Assembly: GCA_002964805.2 (NCBI GenBank)
Contig: PUDQ02000050.1
Coordinates: forward strand, 1-59,502
Length of the DNA: 59,502 nt
Direction of reading: 5' to 3'
Source: Trametes villosa
Taxonomy: Eukaryota; Basidiomycota; Agaricomycetes; Polyporales; Polyporaceae
Position numbers and translations under genes: made by a program. The notes beneath the pieces are model-generated. The model saw only the letters and a list, made by a program, of their open reading frames with translations, was not told the DNA's origin and did not search any database. Shown here piece after piece: positions 11,649 to 22,893 of the stretch (positions within the stretch are counted from its first letter, which is position 1; every line of letters begins with the position of its first letter).

Positions 11649-14600
11649 CTAGAAGTCGTCCTCTTCCGCGTCGACGAGGTCGTCGTTCTCCAGTGCCGCC
11701 TGCGCCTCCTCGTACAGCTTGTCGAGGCCGGTCAGCTTCGGCAGGTACTCCGTCTCGTTGAAGGCGCGCAACAACATGTCGAAGCCCTCCTTCTCGTACG
11801 CTTCCAATACCTATCACGATACCAGCGTCAATCAGCGTTCGCGCACGTCAACCGTCAGCGTAGAACAACGCGCGCGCACCGTCTCGCTGCAACCCGTGCA
11901 CTTCGTGTACGCAGGCCCGACGATCGGCACATTCCGGAACTGCGCGAGGAAGCCGCGCAGCTGGTGCGGCACGATCCCGAGGATGCTCTCCGACGCGGCC
12001 GACAGCGCCGCGCCCTCTTGGCCGTTCGTCTGCGGGGGCGGTGCGGGCGCGTGAACCCTGCACGGTCGTCAGATGTCAGGGGAGAGCTCGCGGCGTGATC
12101 TGGAGGGCGCATGGGAGAGAACGGACCCTTCGGGGTGCTGCAGCATCGAGACGAGCAGCTCGACCGCGGTGGACGCCGCGATCGACGCGAGGCCCGGCCG
12201 GGTCACTGTGCACATTTGGTCCAGCGTCCGGTCCGTAAGCGACTGTTGAGCGTTCGCGTCAGTATTCCCTCCGAAGAAGACAGAGCGAGAGAGAAAGGCG
12301 CACGTCTGTCGGCGCAACGATGTCGTTGCAGTAGTAGCACCCGAGCCGGCCACCGCGCTTGTCCGGGGTGCGCGCGCCGTGGCGCATGACGAGGAAGGTG
12401 TCGAAGCCGAGCGCGGCGTTGAGCACGAGCTTGCCCTTCGCCGCGCCGAGCACGGTCGGCAGCCAGCGGCTCTCGCGCGAGTCCATGAGCAGGAACACCG
12501 CGTCGTGCGTGTCGAAGAGCTCTTCGAGCCGCGCGACGTCCGCTCTGGCCTGCGCGACGGACGCTGGGGGGACCGGGTGCCCGGGCATCGGGATCGAGAG
12601 GCTGTGCCCGGTCGCGTTCTGCCAGTGCGCGTGGGTGAGCAAGGGTAAACAATGAGAGAGGGGAGAGTGCGTACTACGCCGGGGAAGATCTTGCGCAGCC
12701 GGTCGGCGGCGCATGCCGCCTTGGGCTTCCCGCCGTGCAAGCAGTCCTCGAACTCGAAGAGCGGCTGCCGGACGGGATTTGAGAACGAGACGCGCGCGGA
12801 GTCGACGAACGTGATGTTCCGCACGCCCCAGCCCTACACGCACTCGTTAGCATTGATCAGGCGCGGCGGAAAACGGACAGCACACCATAAGCGTGCGCGC
12901 GACGTAGCAGCCGAGCGTGCCCGCGCCGAGGAGCAGACAGCGCGTGCCCGCGACCTTGTCGAGGTCGAGCGCGGGCAGGATCCGCCACCGCATCAGCTTC
13001 AAGTTGAGGTCCACCGCCTGGTCCGCGAGCCTGAGCAGCCCTTTTGCGTCAGTCTCTCGTCGTGCACTGACTCGTGGCCGTGCTTACCGCGTCGGGTCCA
13101 TCATGGGCGCGAGGTCTGCGACGCGCGGCCCGAGCTTCCCTTGGATGTTCTTCTCCCATCCGACCGCGGCGGGCTTGGCCAGTGGTGCCGCTGCGGGAGC
13201 CTCGCCCGCGCCCTGCTTGACGATCCCGAAGCGGCTCTTCCAGCCGCCAGGAGAGCCAGGAGCGGGCGGTTCGATGTCACGCCAGCACAGGACGCGAACG
13301 CCATGCAACGCGTCGGCGGGGTGCAGCGCGAGGAGGTACGCGAGGAGATTCCGGAGCGGCCACCCCGGGTTCTGTGGCTGCGCGGAGGGGTCGACGAAAG
13401 CAATTGTGCGCTGCGCGAAAGATGTTAGCCAGTACAACCGGGAAAGGGGAGTAGAGGCTGACCTGCTCCGCCGGGACGTTGGCGAAGAAGGTTGCGTACT
13501 CCTCTACGGGGGCGATCGACGTCTGACCGTCCTGTGTGCGCACGAGGAAGAACGGCCGGAAGGACGCGTGAAGTTGCTTATGTATTGAGGAGAGCTGCGT
13601 AGGGTCGGCTGTGAGTAAACCAGGGGAGGATGCCCCGCTAAGTGGACGTACCGCGCCCTCATCGAGTGTATCGTGCGCGCCGGTCCATTCTCCATCGATC
13701 TCCCAGGCGGGCTTTGTCACGAAGGCGGGGAATGCGAACCAGTAATAGTATTTGTATTTCTTGAGGTCGGCGAAGGTGATGAGGAGGAAGCGGGAGAGAT
13801 GTGCGGTTGATTTTTCCTCGACGATGCTCTTCCAGATCTGCGAAAGGATGACGAATCAGTACGGTGCACTGCGTGCTATGCGTTCTGCCGCTTCGGACAG
13901 GACAGGTATGCGGATACGTATCAGGCTGCCCGCGCGCCGTCAGCACATCAGAGCTCATGTACGTGCCGGAGTCGCACACGCCTGCGCCCTCGGTCTCTTT
14001 GAGGCGCGTGACCACATTGCGTACATGCAGAGCCGCGCGGCGCGCCACCACTATTATGCGGGCACCATAGCTTTCGTCCATGTGCGCCCCATGTCGTCCT
14101 CCGCACCATCGCCTCGGAGTGACGACCAAAACAGTGGGAGTGACTCGCGACATCCTACATAGGTACCATGCACGCTAGTGTATGTGCCTCCTGCAAAAAT
14201 AAGTTCGAATAGAACTGTGTTGTTCTAGTCGCTGTAGTTGGCTTATGGGCGACTCATGAATATCCGCGGAAGAGCTCGCTGACCCGGGTAACCACACACT
14301 CCGGCAGCCACCGTACTGTGCCGCCTGAGTGTATGGCTGCTAGTACGTCGAGTCAGAGGCGACGGTAACCAACATACTGCGACAGCCGCTCACACAGTTG
14401 AACTACTCCTTCATGGAGGCAGGATAGCGAGTAACCGTTAACGCGGCGCACGCTGACAGCGCCCTACGCAACTGTGGCCAGTACGCACATGGCAGTGACT
14501 CCCACTGAGACTGGGTGTCTCAGTGGGAGTCGGAGCTTGGTCCCGAGTCCCTCTCCCACAGATCTGGTATATACTCATCGCCTCGTCCAGGGAGAGTCAG

Positions 14601-15155
14601 AGATACGGACGGAGTGAGTGTGAGCAGACAATAGAAAGGGAACAGCGATCCATCGGAGCGCGGTTCCATTTCTACCATCGTCGGGATCCTCGCGCAGGGA
14701 GGCTTTCTGAGGGGTGCAGCAGCCCCGCAGCAGTCGAGCGCGGACACGGACCTCATCTGAGAGATGATTGAAGAGCGCGGTCTTGTCTGCATTCTTGAAG
14801 TCCTCAATGGTGTTGAAGTTCTTGAAGGAGCCCTTGGTGAGAACCGCGTTCTGCGGTGCACTGTGCACGCGCGCGATCGTGATCGGTTCGCGGATCAGGG
14901 CAACTCGGCCGGTGAGGGTGATGGTACGCACTGTGGGCTGTCTGCGAAGGCATCGTCGCCGACAGAGAGGTTGCATCCGAGAGCAATCTCCTTGCCGGTC
15001 TCGCGGTCCTTGACGGCGCGTCCGGTGGTGTAGGACGCGTTCACGGGGACGGCATCGTCGGAGAGGCGGAGGACGTCGATCTTGAGGTTTGTGAGAGCGT
15101 GCCAGAAGCCGGGCTGGACGAGCGACTGGAAGGGCGCGAATTGGACGATCGGCAT
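11649..15155 (-). CDS. ATG7: Atg7, E1-like activating enzyme of autophagy
   Basis: Atg7 activates the ubiquitin-like proteins Atg8 and Atg12, forming a thioester and passing them to the E2s Atg3 and Atg10. Ten exons on the minus strand give 701 codons: 15155-14932, 14860-14752, 13837-13463, 13410-13088, 13030-12886, 12833-12675, 12618-12304, 12242-12127, 12057-11880, 11810-11649. All junctions are GT-AG and in frame. The N-terminal domain reads [19 protein letters not shown] at residue 5 and [17 protein letters not shown] near 135. The adenylation loop is [11 protein letters not shown] at about 379. The catalytic cysteine lies in [10 protein letters not shown] (Cys about 561). The end EEDDF is the usual Atg3-binding acidic tail. 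Length fits the family. Intron 2 (13838-14751) is 914 nt, far longer than the others, and contains palindromic insert ends. Confidence 0.95.
14118..14531. mobile_element. Probable non-autonomous DNA element in ATG7 intron 2
   Basis: CAGTGGGAGTGACT begins near 14131, and its inverted counterpart AGTGACTCCCACTG ends near 14509, bracketing about 380 bp without coding potential. Directly after comes a near-perfect palindrome: GACTCCCACTGAGAC, a 5-nt loop TGGGT, then GTCTCAGTGGGAGTC (about 14496-14530). This looks like two element ends abutting, possibly a second copy starting near 14519. No clear target duplication is seen. The insertion lies inside the unusually long intron and leaves the splice sites intact. 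Confidence 0.5.
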
Positions 15156-15660
15156 CGTCGCTCTCGTCCTCGACGCTCTCGAAGCAAGCGGAATAAGCAA
15201 AGAGAGGAGTGATCGGGAGCTCGGAGGACGAGAGCGCGATAATCTGGAATAGGCAGCGGTGGCGTGGGAAAGGCGCGTCGCGCGTTCGACGCGCTCCTCC
15301 TCAGCGTCTCCCTCCTTGTCCTCGACGTCCTCGACGACTGCCGACACCTCGACCGATATCCATTCTGATCTCCTCCTCCCACTCGCCACTCAGACTAGAT
15401 TGGACCTGTCTCTCTCCGAATGTTATAATCTAGACGGCGCATTATGCGCGTTCAAAAATACCTCAGGCGTGAACTGGACCCACCGCCCCCATATTGGAGT
15501 TTCTGTGCGGCCCATGTGGCCAGCAACTGCATCTCAACTTCCCGCACTCACGTTCTATGTCGCGCAACTCGCCAGCAAGTCCTAACCTTAGCTCTTGCTA
15601 AGATTCTTCCCTAGTAGGTCGCTCTACATGTCTGGCAATCCCTCGCGCGCGCCCTAACGC
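15156..15660. other. Region between ATG7 start and DDI1 remnant
   Basis: This holds the ATG7 upstream region on the minus strand; a frame upstream of the chosen ATG is open but is not conserved-looking. On the plus strand nothing recognisable precedes the DDI1-like sequence except decayed sequence just before 15667. No TATA box stands out. Confidence 0.4.
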
Positions 15661-15666
15661 TAGCCC

Positions 15667-16340
15667 GTGGAAGTCAACGGGCATCTTGTGAAGGCGTTCG
15701 TAGATAGCAGTGCACAGTCGACAATCAGCACGTCTTCTCCGCGCTTTCATCATGAGCTCACAACTCATCGCGTTTCGTTGCAGTGAGCCCAGAATGCGCA
15801 GGAGCATGCTGGTAAGACCCAAGCTGACATCCACTCCTCGCGCGCCGCAGCTAACACATTTCGTTCCACAGGATCATGCCCCTCGTCGACCGCCGCATCG
15901 CCGGGATTGCGCGCGGCGTCGGCACCGCTGAGATCCTCGGGCGCGTGCACTCTGCGCATCCTGAGCTCGAGGACCCCTACTTCCCCTGCTCGTTCACGAT
16001 CATGGAGGGTCCCAACGTGCACTTTCTCTTCGGGCTCGGCATGCTCAAGGCGCACCAAGCGTGCATCGACATAGAGAGAAAGATCCAAGGCCACGAGGTC
16101 CACTTGTTTGCCGAGCACAAGCTCCCTGAGAAGGCGCGCATCATGGACTCCGGCGAGGGCGAGGAGTGTATGCCAGAGTCGTCCGCGGCGGGGGGTGCGT
16201 CGGGGTCGGGTAGCTCGCCCGCGCTGGCTCAGCCGTCCCCGGGAGTGGGCATACGCTTGGCCAATGGCGCGGTACATGCTCCTGTGGGTCCCTTGAGGGC
16301 GCGCAGGCCAGGGACTCAGCCACGGCATGTGCACGCGTAG
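15667..16340 (+). pseudogene. DDI1: Ddi1 aspartic protease remnant
   Basis: Three exon-like pieces are readable: 15667-15727, 15784-15811 and 15872-16340. The first encodes VEVNGHLVKAFVDSSAQSTI and the second SPEC...ACW. The third encodes IMPLVDRRIAGIARGVGTA, ILGRVHSAHPEL, PCSFTIMEG and LFGLGMLKAHQACID, and later HKLPEKARI. This is the retropepsin-like domain of Ddi1, a ubiquitin-proteasome shuttle. The active-site signature is altered: D-S-S-A in place of D-S-G-A. The first donor is GC rather than GT (15728), two residues are lost after ACID, and in-frame stops precede 15667. The ubiquitin-like N-terminus and recognisable UBA are missing. It is read as a decayed partial copy; a functional copy is presumably elsewhere. 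Confidence 0.75.
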
Positions 16341-16700
16341 AGTCCATACCCGGAGGCGTCCATTCAGATGCTCATGGGGCTCGGCGCAATGCGAGACACT
16401 ACGGTGTGTCCAAATCTGAGAGACAGCGATCCCAGCGCGAGCCGCACCGCCTCAAGACGACTCGAAGCTTTTCATTCACGGCTATTCGAGGAGCTGCAGC
16501 GCCGAGTGCTTCGCTTCGCACGCACCACGAGTGCACCTCGTGCCCTCGTCTTTCGCACAGGCAGTGCAGAGTCGTGACCTTCAGGGCGACGAGGGAGATA
16601 TTCGTCTGCATCCATCTACACCTCGTCATCTCCAAGTACGGAGACCTCAGACCAATATCCGCGTCCACAGCATCGACAGACACCACCGATCGACCTCCAG
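16341..16700. promoter_or_regulatory. Upstream region of the 16.7-kb TM-CC gene
   Basis: No gene recognised. The sequence lies between the DDI1 remnant and ATG 16701 and must contain the promoter of that gene. No TATA box is obvious. It does not resemble the shared promoter of the 34.6- and 53.0-kb copies. Confidence 0.35.
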
Positions 16701-17925
16701 ATGGCCTCCATCTACGACATACTCGGAGTGATCTTTGGGATCATCTCGCTGCTAGCTTTTGCGAAGCCTGCTGCACGCTTGATCGCCCCATTCCTGCCGC
16801 CGGGTCGCGTCAGAGCCCTCGAGCATACGATCCTGGAGATGCTCGTCCTCATCGACCGTCTCGAGGGAAAGAATGGTAATAAGACCAGCGGGGAGGCAGG
16901 AGCTTGGGCAGAATATCGCGAGCGGATCGACAAGTACGTTCGTCACGCGAGGCTCCGGGACGTCCGCTAACGCCCCTCGGCTAATCGCAGGTTCGCGCGT
17001 CCGGTGAGCGACCTATGGCTCGAAGTGAGGCGATGGGAGATCCTGGGCATCAAGCGGTTCTACGTGCCCTTGGGGACCCCAGAGTTCAGGCGACTCTGCG
17101 GTGACCTCAAGCGCAAGATCGACGACTGCCACAGGCATCTCCTCCACAAGTCTCCGGGTGCCTTCCATCGCATCCCGCAACCGTCCTCATCGTTACCCAA
17201 TGCACGGCCCGCCATATCCGCCGACACGAAAGCCCCTGTCACCAACCTCGGCACCCCCAACCGTCGTCCTAAACGTGCGGTAGAGCAGGGCAACAGATCC
17301 GCGAATACGGTTTTGTCTTTCCGCTTGATGAAAGTTGAACACCCGGACAGCCCATCGGATTGGTCTTCAGATTCGGATAACGAGGAACCGGCCGGTGTAG
17401 ACCTTGGAGTCTCCATGTCGTACCCGGCCGAGAAAGGCGGCCTCCGGTTCCGGAAGATCCAGGGCATGAACTCTGCAGCAGCTTCTGGGTTGCGCGGTAG
17501 GCTTCTCCGCGGAGAGGTCATGTTCGTGCCCCAAACGATCGCTCGCGAACGTTACAAGGAAGATATCCCGGGTCCAGAAGACGACGTCTACTTCGGCACC
17601 ACAAGTAACAATCATATCAGTCTCGCGCAGGCGCTGCGCAACGACCTCGACACCTTGGTAGATAAAGACCTTCCAGCATTCACAAAAAAGTCCTTGTGGA
17701 GGCGATACATCCGTATTCGTATCATGGTACGCGTCGGCGTCCATTCGCATTATCGTGGGCTCTTACAATCCCTAGTTGAAACATCATCTCCACGAAGTTT
17801 GGGATCTTCGCCATGATTCCGACCATCCCGTTTCACGAGGACGACTAGCCTATCTCATTGCTTATGCCACGACAAAATATCGGGTCTGTTTCTATTTTGG
17901 ATCGCTATATCGCAGTTGCTCATGA
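16701..17925 (+). CDS. TM-CC family membrane protein, subgroup A
   Basis: Exon 1 (16701-16933) encodes MASIYDILGVIFGIISLLAF, a hydrophobic segment of about 20 residues. It is followed by LPPGRVRALE, a likely coiled-coil helix, and AWAEYRERID. The intron 16934-16990 is in phase 2, as in all relatives. Exon 2 (from 16991) begins with FARPVSDLWLEVRRWE and has FRRLCGDLKRKIDDCHRHLL, a second amphipathic helix, then a long polar tail. A further GT-AG intron, 17727-17775, would join exon 3 reading LKHHLHEVWDLRHD and ending at TGA 17925 (372 aa). Unspliced, the frame ends at 17816. After 17858 another frame also looks coding (VAHEKAQVSEGRDGF to stop 18085), so a frameshift or an unseen intron is possible. 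The protein is predicted to be membrane-anchored. Its function is unknown. Confidence 0.7.
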
Positions 17926-18847
17926 GAAGGCACAGGTCTCGGAGGGTCGAGATGGTTTCATAGTCAACGACCGGAAACATATCGTCCCCCTCGAGCGCAT
18001 CTTTCTGTGGCGGTTCCGGCGCGCGGAGAGGGACTGTTGGCAGCCCGAGTTTTACGTTGAGGCGTCTGACTTCCTCGCTGGGTGACGTCGAGACTTGCGG
18101 CGTTCGTTGAAGGAAAGCTAATTCATGCTATAGCCAATCGGTTGCGGTCGATGCAGCGTCCAAGCTCTAGGTTCAGGGCAAGACGGATAGTGTCTGGATG
18201 GCGGCGGGCACGGTACAGGCTCGCGCTCAGGCTGCCACGAAGGATACCGGTCGCACACGGACTGGGTATGCGGATAAGCGCTGTTGCATCCAATCGTAGT
18301 AGTAGACGTATCGAAGCTTGCATTGGTACCAAATCGCACTCGCCGGCAGCAAGGTCTAGTAGATTGAGAGGCTAATACTACGGCTCGCGGTCTGCAGATC
18401 TTAGCTTATCTACAATACGTCGACGAAGTACTAATCGTACACTGTACTTTGTAACGCATGGCGGCGGGGGCAGGCTCGTGCACGGGTCGCAGCGACTCGG
18501 GGACGACGAGCACCGGACGTGAAGACTCGAAGCCACCAAGCACGTCAATGCCGCAACGCCAGCCATTCACCTCATATAGCTCCTTACGTTCCTCGGATAC
18601 AGCCCCAATTCACTCGCGCACCAGGACGCTGAACCCGAGGCTGTGTCGGTGTAAACTTGTACGCTGCGCCCGCACACGAAAGTTCTCGCGTCCGCGCCTC
18701 ATGCGATGCAGAAGACGGCTACGGCCGTGGTATACATACCCGGTGCGCCCCAACTCGTCTTATCCCAGTGCCCGACCTACTTCCACTTACCCGGGCCCTT
18801 AGGCCCGGCGCCTCACGAGTGACCATCGCGAACAACGCGCCTCTCGA
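17926..18847. other. Possible coding tail to 18085, then no gene
   Basis: From 17926 to 18085 one frame reads smoothly (ERIFLWRFRRAERDCW, then EFYVEASDFLAG and stop), probably the displaced C-terminus of the preceding gene. From 18086 to 18847 no gene or repeat was recognised; it includes the upstream region of the next family member. Confidence 0.4.
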
Positions 18848-19726
18848 ATGGCATATCCCTTCGGCATCCTCGGGCTCATCCTCGGGCTCATCTCCTTACT
18901 CGCCTTCGGAAACTACTTCAAACGCGTGGTGGCTCGCTTCTTACCGCCCGTCCGCGTCCGAACCCTCGAGATCGCGACCAAAGAGATGCGGACCCTGCTC
19001 AGACACCTCGAGCGTGGAACCTAAGGACAGAGTCAAGTCGGGGGTGTCACGGCAGACGCGTGGACAGACTATCGACGGCGGCTCGACGAGTACGTCCCAG
19101 CTAGTGGCAGCCGCAGCGTCGGAACCCCCGCTTACGTCCGTGCGTCGCGCAGGTGCGCTCATCTGGTCAGCGACCTCTGGCTCGAGGTGTGGCGGGGTGT
19201 CGGGCGAGTCGGCGAGTCGTATGGCAGCGAGGAGTTCGTGCGGCTTTACGGTGAGCTGAGGCGCAAGATCGATGACTTTCAGCGGAATCTCGCTCAGCAA
19301 CACCTGGATACCTCGCGTCTCGCGCCCCGCTCGGGCGCGCCGTCACCGACTGTGGCTGCGTCGAATACACCCGCCGCAAGCGACACACCGTCCGCAGGCA
19401 CCCGCGAACGCTCTTCGGAACCCTTAGTGCAAGACCCAAACGAAGCCCTGGACATAGGGCGGTCAGCATGCGGCGAATACGGCACGAGCCAGGAAGCAGC
19501 CTCAGGCACCACGAGGATCATCCGCACGTCTTTCCCTGAGGGCATACCTTCGGTCCCCGATCGACGACGTCAGCGCTCCCGGTCTCTCTCTGAGACGCCG
19601 TCGTTCTCGGGGAGCGAGGTATCAGCCGACGAAGACGAGACGGGCCCGGAGGGGTACGAATGGGAGAGCCAAAGACTCGGATATCCGGGGTCCTATAGCA
19701 GGTACAGAGGCGAATACTCTGAGTAG
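18848..19726 (+). pseudogene. TM-CC family member with in-frame stop, subgroup A
   Basis: Exon 1 (18848-19089) starts MAYPFGILGLILGLISLLAF and has LPPVRVRTLE. Exon 2 (19153-19726) starts with the conserved VSDLWLEVWRG and has LYGELRRKIDDFQRNL, then a Ser/Pro-rich acidic tail ending in EYSE and TAG. The phase-2 intron 19090-19152 matches its relatives. A single TAA at 19022-19024 interrupts exon 1 in frame; after it the frame continues with AWTDYRRRLD, which aligns with AWAEYRERID of the 16.7-kb gene. Everything else is intact (271 codons besides the stop). It is therefore a young pseudogene, a sequencing error or a readthrough case. The 59-residue product before the stop would be a bare membrane segment. 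Confidence 0.65.
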
Positions 19727-20244
19727 GTTCGTGGGCTGCGCGGTAGGCGTCGTCAGAGGAAGATACCAACCTTGTAGGATGCCAAAGTACTGGCTTGAGT
19801 CATGCATACTTAGAGAGAGCAGGAAGCCCTTGCGCGGGATACCAGTAACACGACGACAACTCCAGGGGCGGCGCGGGGCCGGGGGCAAGTGCAACAGGCA
19901 AAACTTGAACGTCGCCGTTCACGACCTTGCGAGGGTGATTGGCTAAAAGTGTTCTATGTCAAGTCTATATACGATACCTATTGATTAGCACGGATTTCGA
20001 TCGCAACAGTTCAACGAACTCACCTACGCAGCTGAGTGACGTTGCTTGCGCAATCAGGCTGGAGAGGATGTGTCGCGTGCGGGGAGCTCGGCCACGTCTG
20101 GGGTAACAGACGCCCGACGCGCGCTGTTTGCGCGTATTTGGCGTGCCAGGTCACCGAGAGACGCGACGTGTCGGGCGCCTCAGCTACTCTACCTTCCTCT
20201 CCTGCGCTCGCTCACCCCAGCCGCTCCTTGGTCCATCCTCCACC
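19727..20244. promoter_or_regulatory. Intergenic, SEC61 upstream region
   Basis: No gene recognised. The last 100 bases before ATG 20245 are pyrimidine-rich (CTCTACCTTCCTCTCCTGCG), as in many highly expressed basidiomycete genes. Confidence 0.4.
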
Positions 20245-22082
20245 ATGAGCGGATGTACGTCTCTCCTCTACGCTCCAGTGCGCGCGGAACACTGACAGAA
20301 CGCCTGCAGTCCGGTTTCTGAATCTCGTCCGTCCGTTCCTGCCCATCCTCCCCGAGGTCTCGTCTCCCGACCGCAAAGTACGCTCCCTCTCCTCTCCCTC
20401 CCTTCTCCCTCTCTCCCCTGCGCTTGGAGCTGACCCAGCGAACGCGCACAGGTTCCCTTCAACCAAAAGGTGCTATGGACGGCCGTCACGCTCCTCATCT
20501 TCCTCGTCTGCTCGCAGGTCCCGCTCTACGGCATCATGTCCTCGGACTCGGCGGACCCGCTCTACTGGATGCGCGTCATCCTCGCCTCGAACCGCGGCAC
20601 GCTCATGGAGCTCGGCATCACGCCCATCGTCACCTCGGGCATGATCATGCAGCTCCTCGCGGGCGCGAACCTCGTCGAGGTCGACTTCTCGCTCAAGGAG
20701 GACCGCGCGCTCTTTAGCGGCGCGCAGAAACGTGAGTTGTTGGTTTGCTTGGGCGTGCATGGGGGTGCGCGGGGGAGCGGGTGACGAAGAGCGGTTGCAT
20801 ACGGAGGGTTCGCTGTGCGAGTAAATGCTGCCACGTCGCGCGGTGGAGAGCGCGTCACGGCTGCTGTGGATGGCGACATGGCTCTGCGCTCCTAGCGCGG
20901 GCCCCTGCGCGAGCGGAACTCCTTCACGATCGCGTGACTAACGTCTACCTGCAGTGTTCGCGCTCATCATCGCCCTCGGCCAGGCCACCGTCTACGTGCT
21001 GACCGGCCTCTACGGCCAGCCGTCCGACCTCGGCGCGGGCATCTGTCTCCTGCTCATCATCCAGCTCATCTCCGCCTCGCTCATCGTGATCCTCCTCGAC
21101 GAGCTCCTCCAGAAGGGGTACGGCCTGGGCTCGGGCATCTCGCTCTTCATCGCGACGAACATCTGCGAGTCGATCGTCTGGAAGGCGTTCTCGCCCACGA
21201 CGGTGAACACCGGGCGCGGGCCCGAGTTCGAGGGCGCCGTCGTCTCGCTCTTCCACCTCCTCTTCACGTGGAACGACAAGGGCCGCGCGCTGCGCGAGGC
21301 GTTCTGGCGCGAGCGCCTCCCGAACATCATGAACCTCATCGCGACCGTCGCCGTGTTCGCCGTCGTGATCTACCTCCAGGGCTTCCGGATCGAGATCCCC
21401 GTGAAGAGCAACCGCTTCCGCGGCCAGCGCGGCTCGTACCCCGTCAAGCTGTTCTACACGTCCAACATGCCGATCATGCTCGAGAGCGCGCTCACGTCGA
21501 ACGTCTTCATTATCTCGCAGATGCTCGCGTCCCGCTTCCCGTCGAACTTCCTTGTCCGTCTCCTCGGAGTGTGGGAGCCGCTCGAGGACTCGCCGCAGCT
21601 CGCCGCCGTCTCCGGTATCGCGTACTACATGTCGCCCCCACACACGCTGCAGGAGGCGCTCGTCGACCCGGTGCACACGCTGATCTACGTCGCGTTCACC
21701 GTCACCGCCTGCGCGATCTTCTCGAAGACGTGGATCGAGGTGTCCGGGAGCGGGCCGCGCGACATCGCGAAGCAGCTGAAGGAGCAGCAGATGGTCATGG
21801 CCGGCCACCGCGAGGGCTCGATGTACAAGGAGCTGAAGCGCGTCGTGCCGACTGCCGCAGCGCTCGGTGGCGCGATCCTTGGTCTGCTCTCGGTTGTGGC
21901 GGATCTCATGGGCGCGATTGGGAGCGGGACGGGTATCTTGATGGCTGTGACGATCATTTACAGCTGTGAGCCCCTCTTCGCTCGTGTGCTTCGCGTTGTT
22001 ACTGATGATATGCATAGACTGGGAGATCGGCATGCGCGAGTCCGGCGGGCCCGAGATGGCCGCGCTCGGCGAGCTCTTCTAG
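20245..22082 (+). CDS. SEC61: Sec61 alpha, ER protein translocation channel
   Basis: This is the pore-forming subunit of the Sec61 translocon, through which nascent proteins enter or cross the ER membrane. Five exons: 20245-20254, 20310-20377, 20452-20731, 20955-21965, 22018-22082, giving 477 aa, the normal length. The first exon is only 10 nt and rebuilds [13 protein letters not shown] across the junction. Recognisable blocks are [74 protein letters not shown] and [19 protein letters not shown]. The end is [20 protein letters not shown] plus a final Phe. About ten membrane segments are expected. Intron 3 (20732-20954, 223 nt) is longer than the rest. No anomaly is seen. Confidence 0.97.
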
Positions 22083-22893
22083 ACGCACACGCGGCGAGCA
22101 GGAGTCTTCAACACAAAGGCACGCCTTGGGGACAGCGAGGACGCACAGGACGCTGGACGGGCGTGCGTGGGCGGGGCGACGACGGGAACGACGACGAAAG
22201 TTACGATACGTTTCGGGCTGTTTGTAGTGCCACGCTCTCCGATAATTTACCGCGACGTCTTTCTGGCGGACGAACGGCCGCGTGCGTGGCGCGTGTGTTG
22301 TGATGGATAACGATGTGTAAGGTTGTGGGCGCACATGTGGGCGTCTACTCTCGGCTAATGAGGCACTAATGAGGCAGGCTTCGCGAATGCTCCCGCGAGT
22401 TCGTGCTCTTAGCTCCGCCCACCATGACGCGTTCACGTCCCCCCGCACTCGACCTGTGCGCGATGTCTGCGATAGGGAGCTCGTTCTAACTCCATACTCA
22501 CGGCTGTGGTGCGTGTACGGTAAAGCGTCTGTTCGCTCTTTCGATGGGCCGTGTGCTGCGCCGCTGAGGAGGATCGACGTCGGTGGGAGGAGCACTTAGG
22601 CAGGGCCTCGACCGCGCCGCTCCATCCGTTCATTGACGCGTCCGGAGGGGAGAGGCCTGCCCAACGCGGCGGGAGGCGTCATTATGCTCGGATGACGTCG
22701 CACGCCCGCTCCACTCGTCCTCCCTCTCCTTCCCCTGCGTCACCGTCCCCGGCGGGCGGTATATAAGAGTCGACGGCACGTCCGCTCTCGCCACACTACG
22801 CCTCGCTCTCGCTTCACGACTTACGACTAGACTCGTTCACGACTTACTCCCCTCTTCTTTCCGACGAACGCAAAACCAGACCTACTTACCACG
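22083..22893 (+). promoter_or_regulatory. SEC61 3' flank and HAM1-like gene promoter
   Basis: No gene in this stretch. A good TATA box, TATATAA at about 22760-22766 in the context GGCGGTATATAAGAGTCG, lies about 130 bases before ATG 22894. CT-rich runs surround the probable transcription start (22705-22740 and 22795-22860). Confidence 0.6.

Noticed and set aside
13600..13680. A 43-nt intron inside ATG7 exon 3 (GTACGT...CACAG)
   Set aside because: Removing it shifts the frame, while reading through keeps the conserved sequence in frame.
13659..14153. 164-codon frame upstream of ATG7 exon 3 as an alternative exon
   Set aside because: The Atg7 sequence is complete without it, the frame has no family similarity, and it contains a transposon end.
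20945..22033. 362-codon minus-strand frame over SEC61
   Set aside because: Antisense shadow of strongly GC3-rich SEC61 exons.
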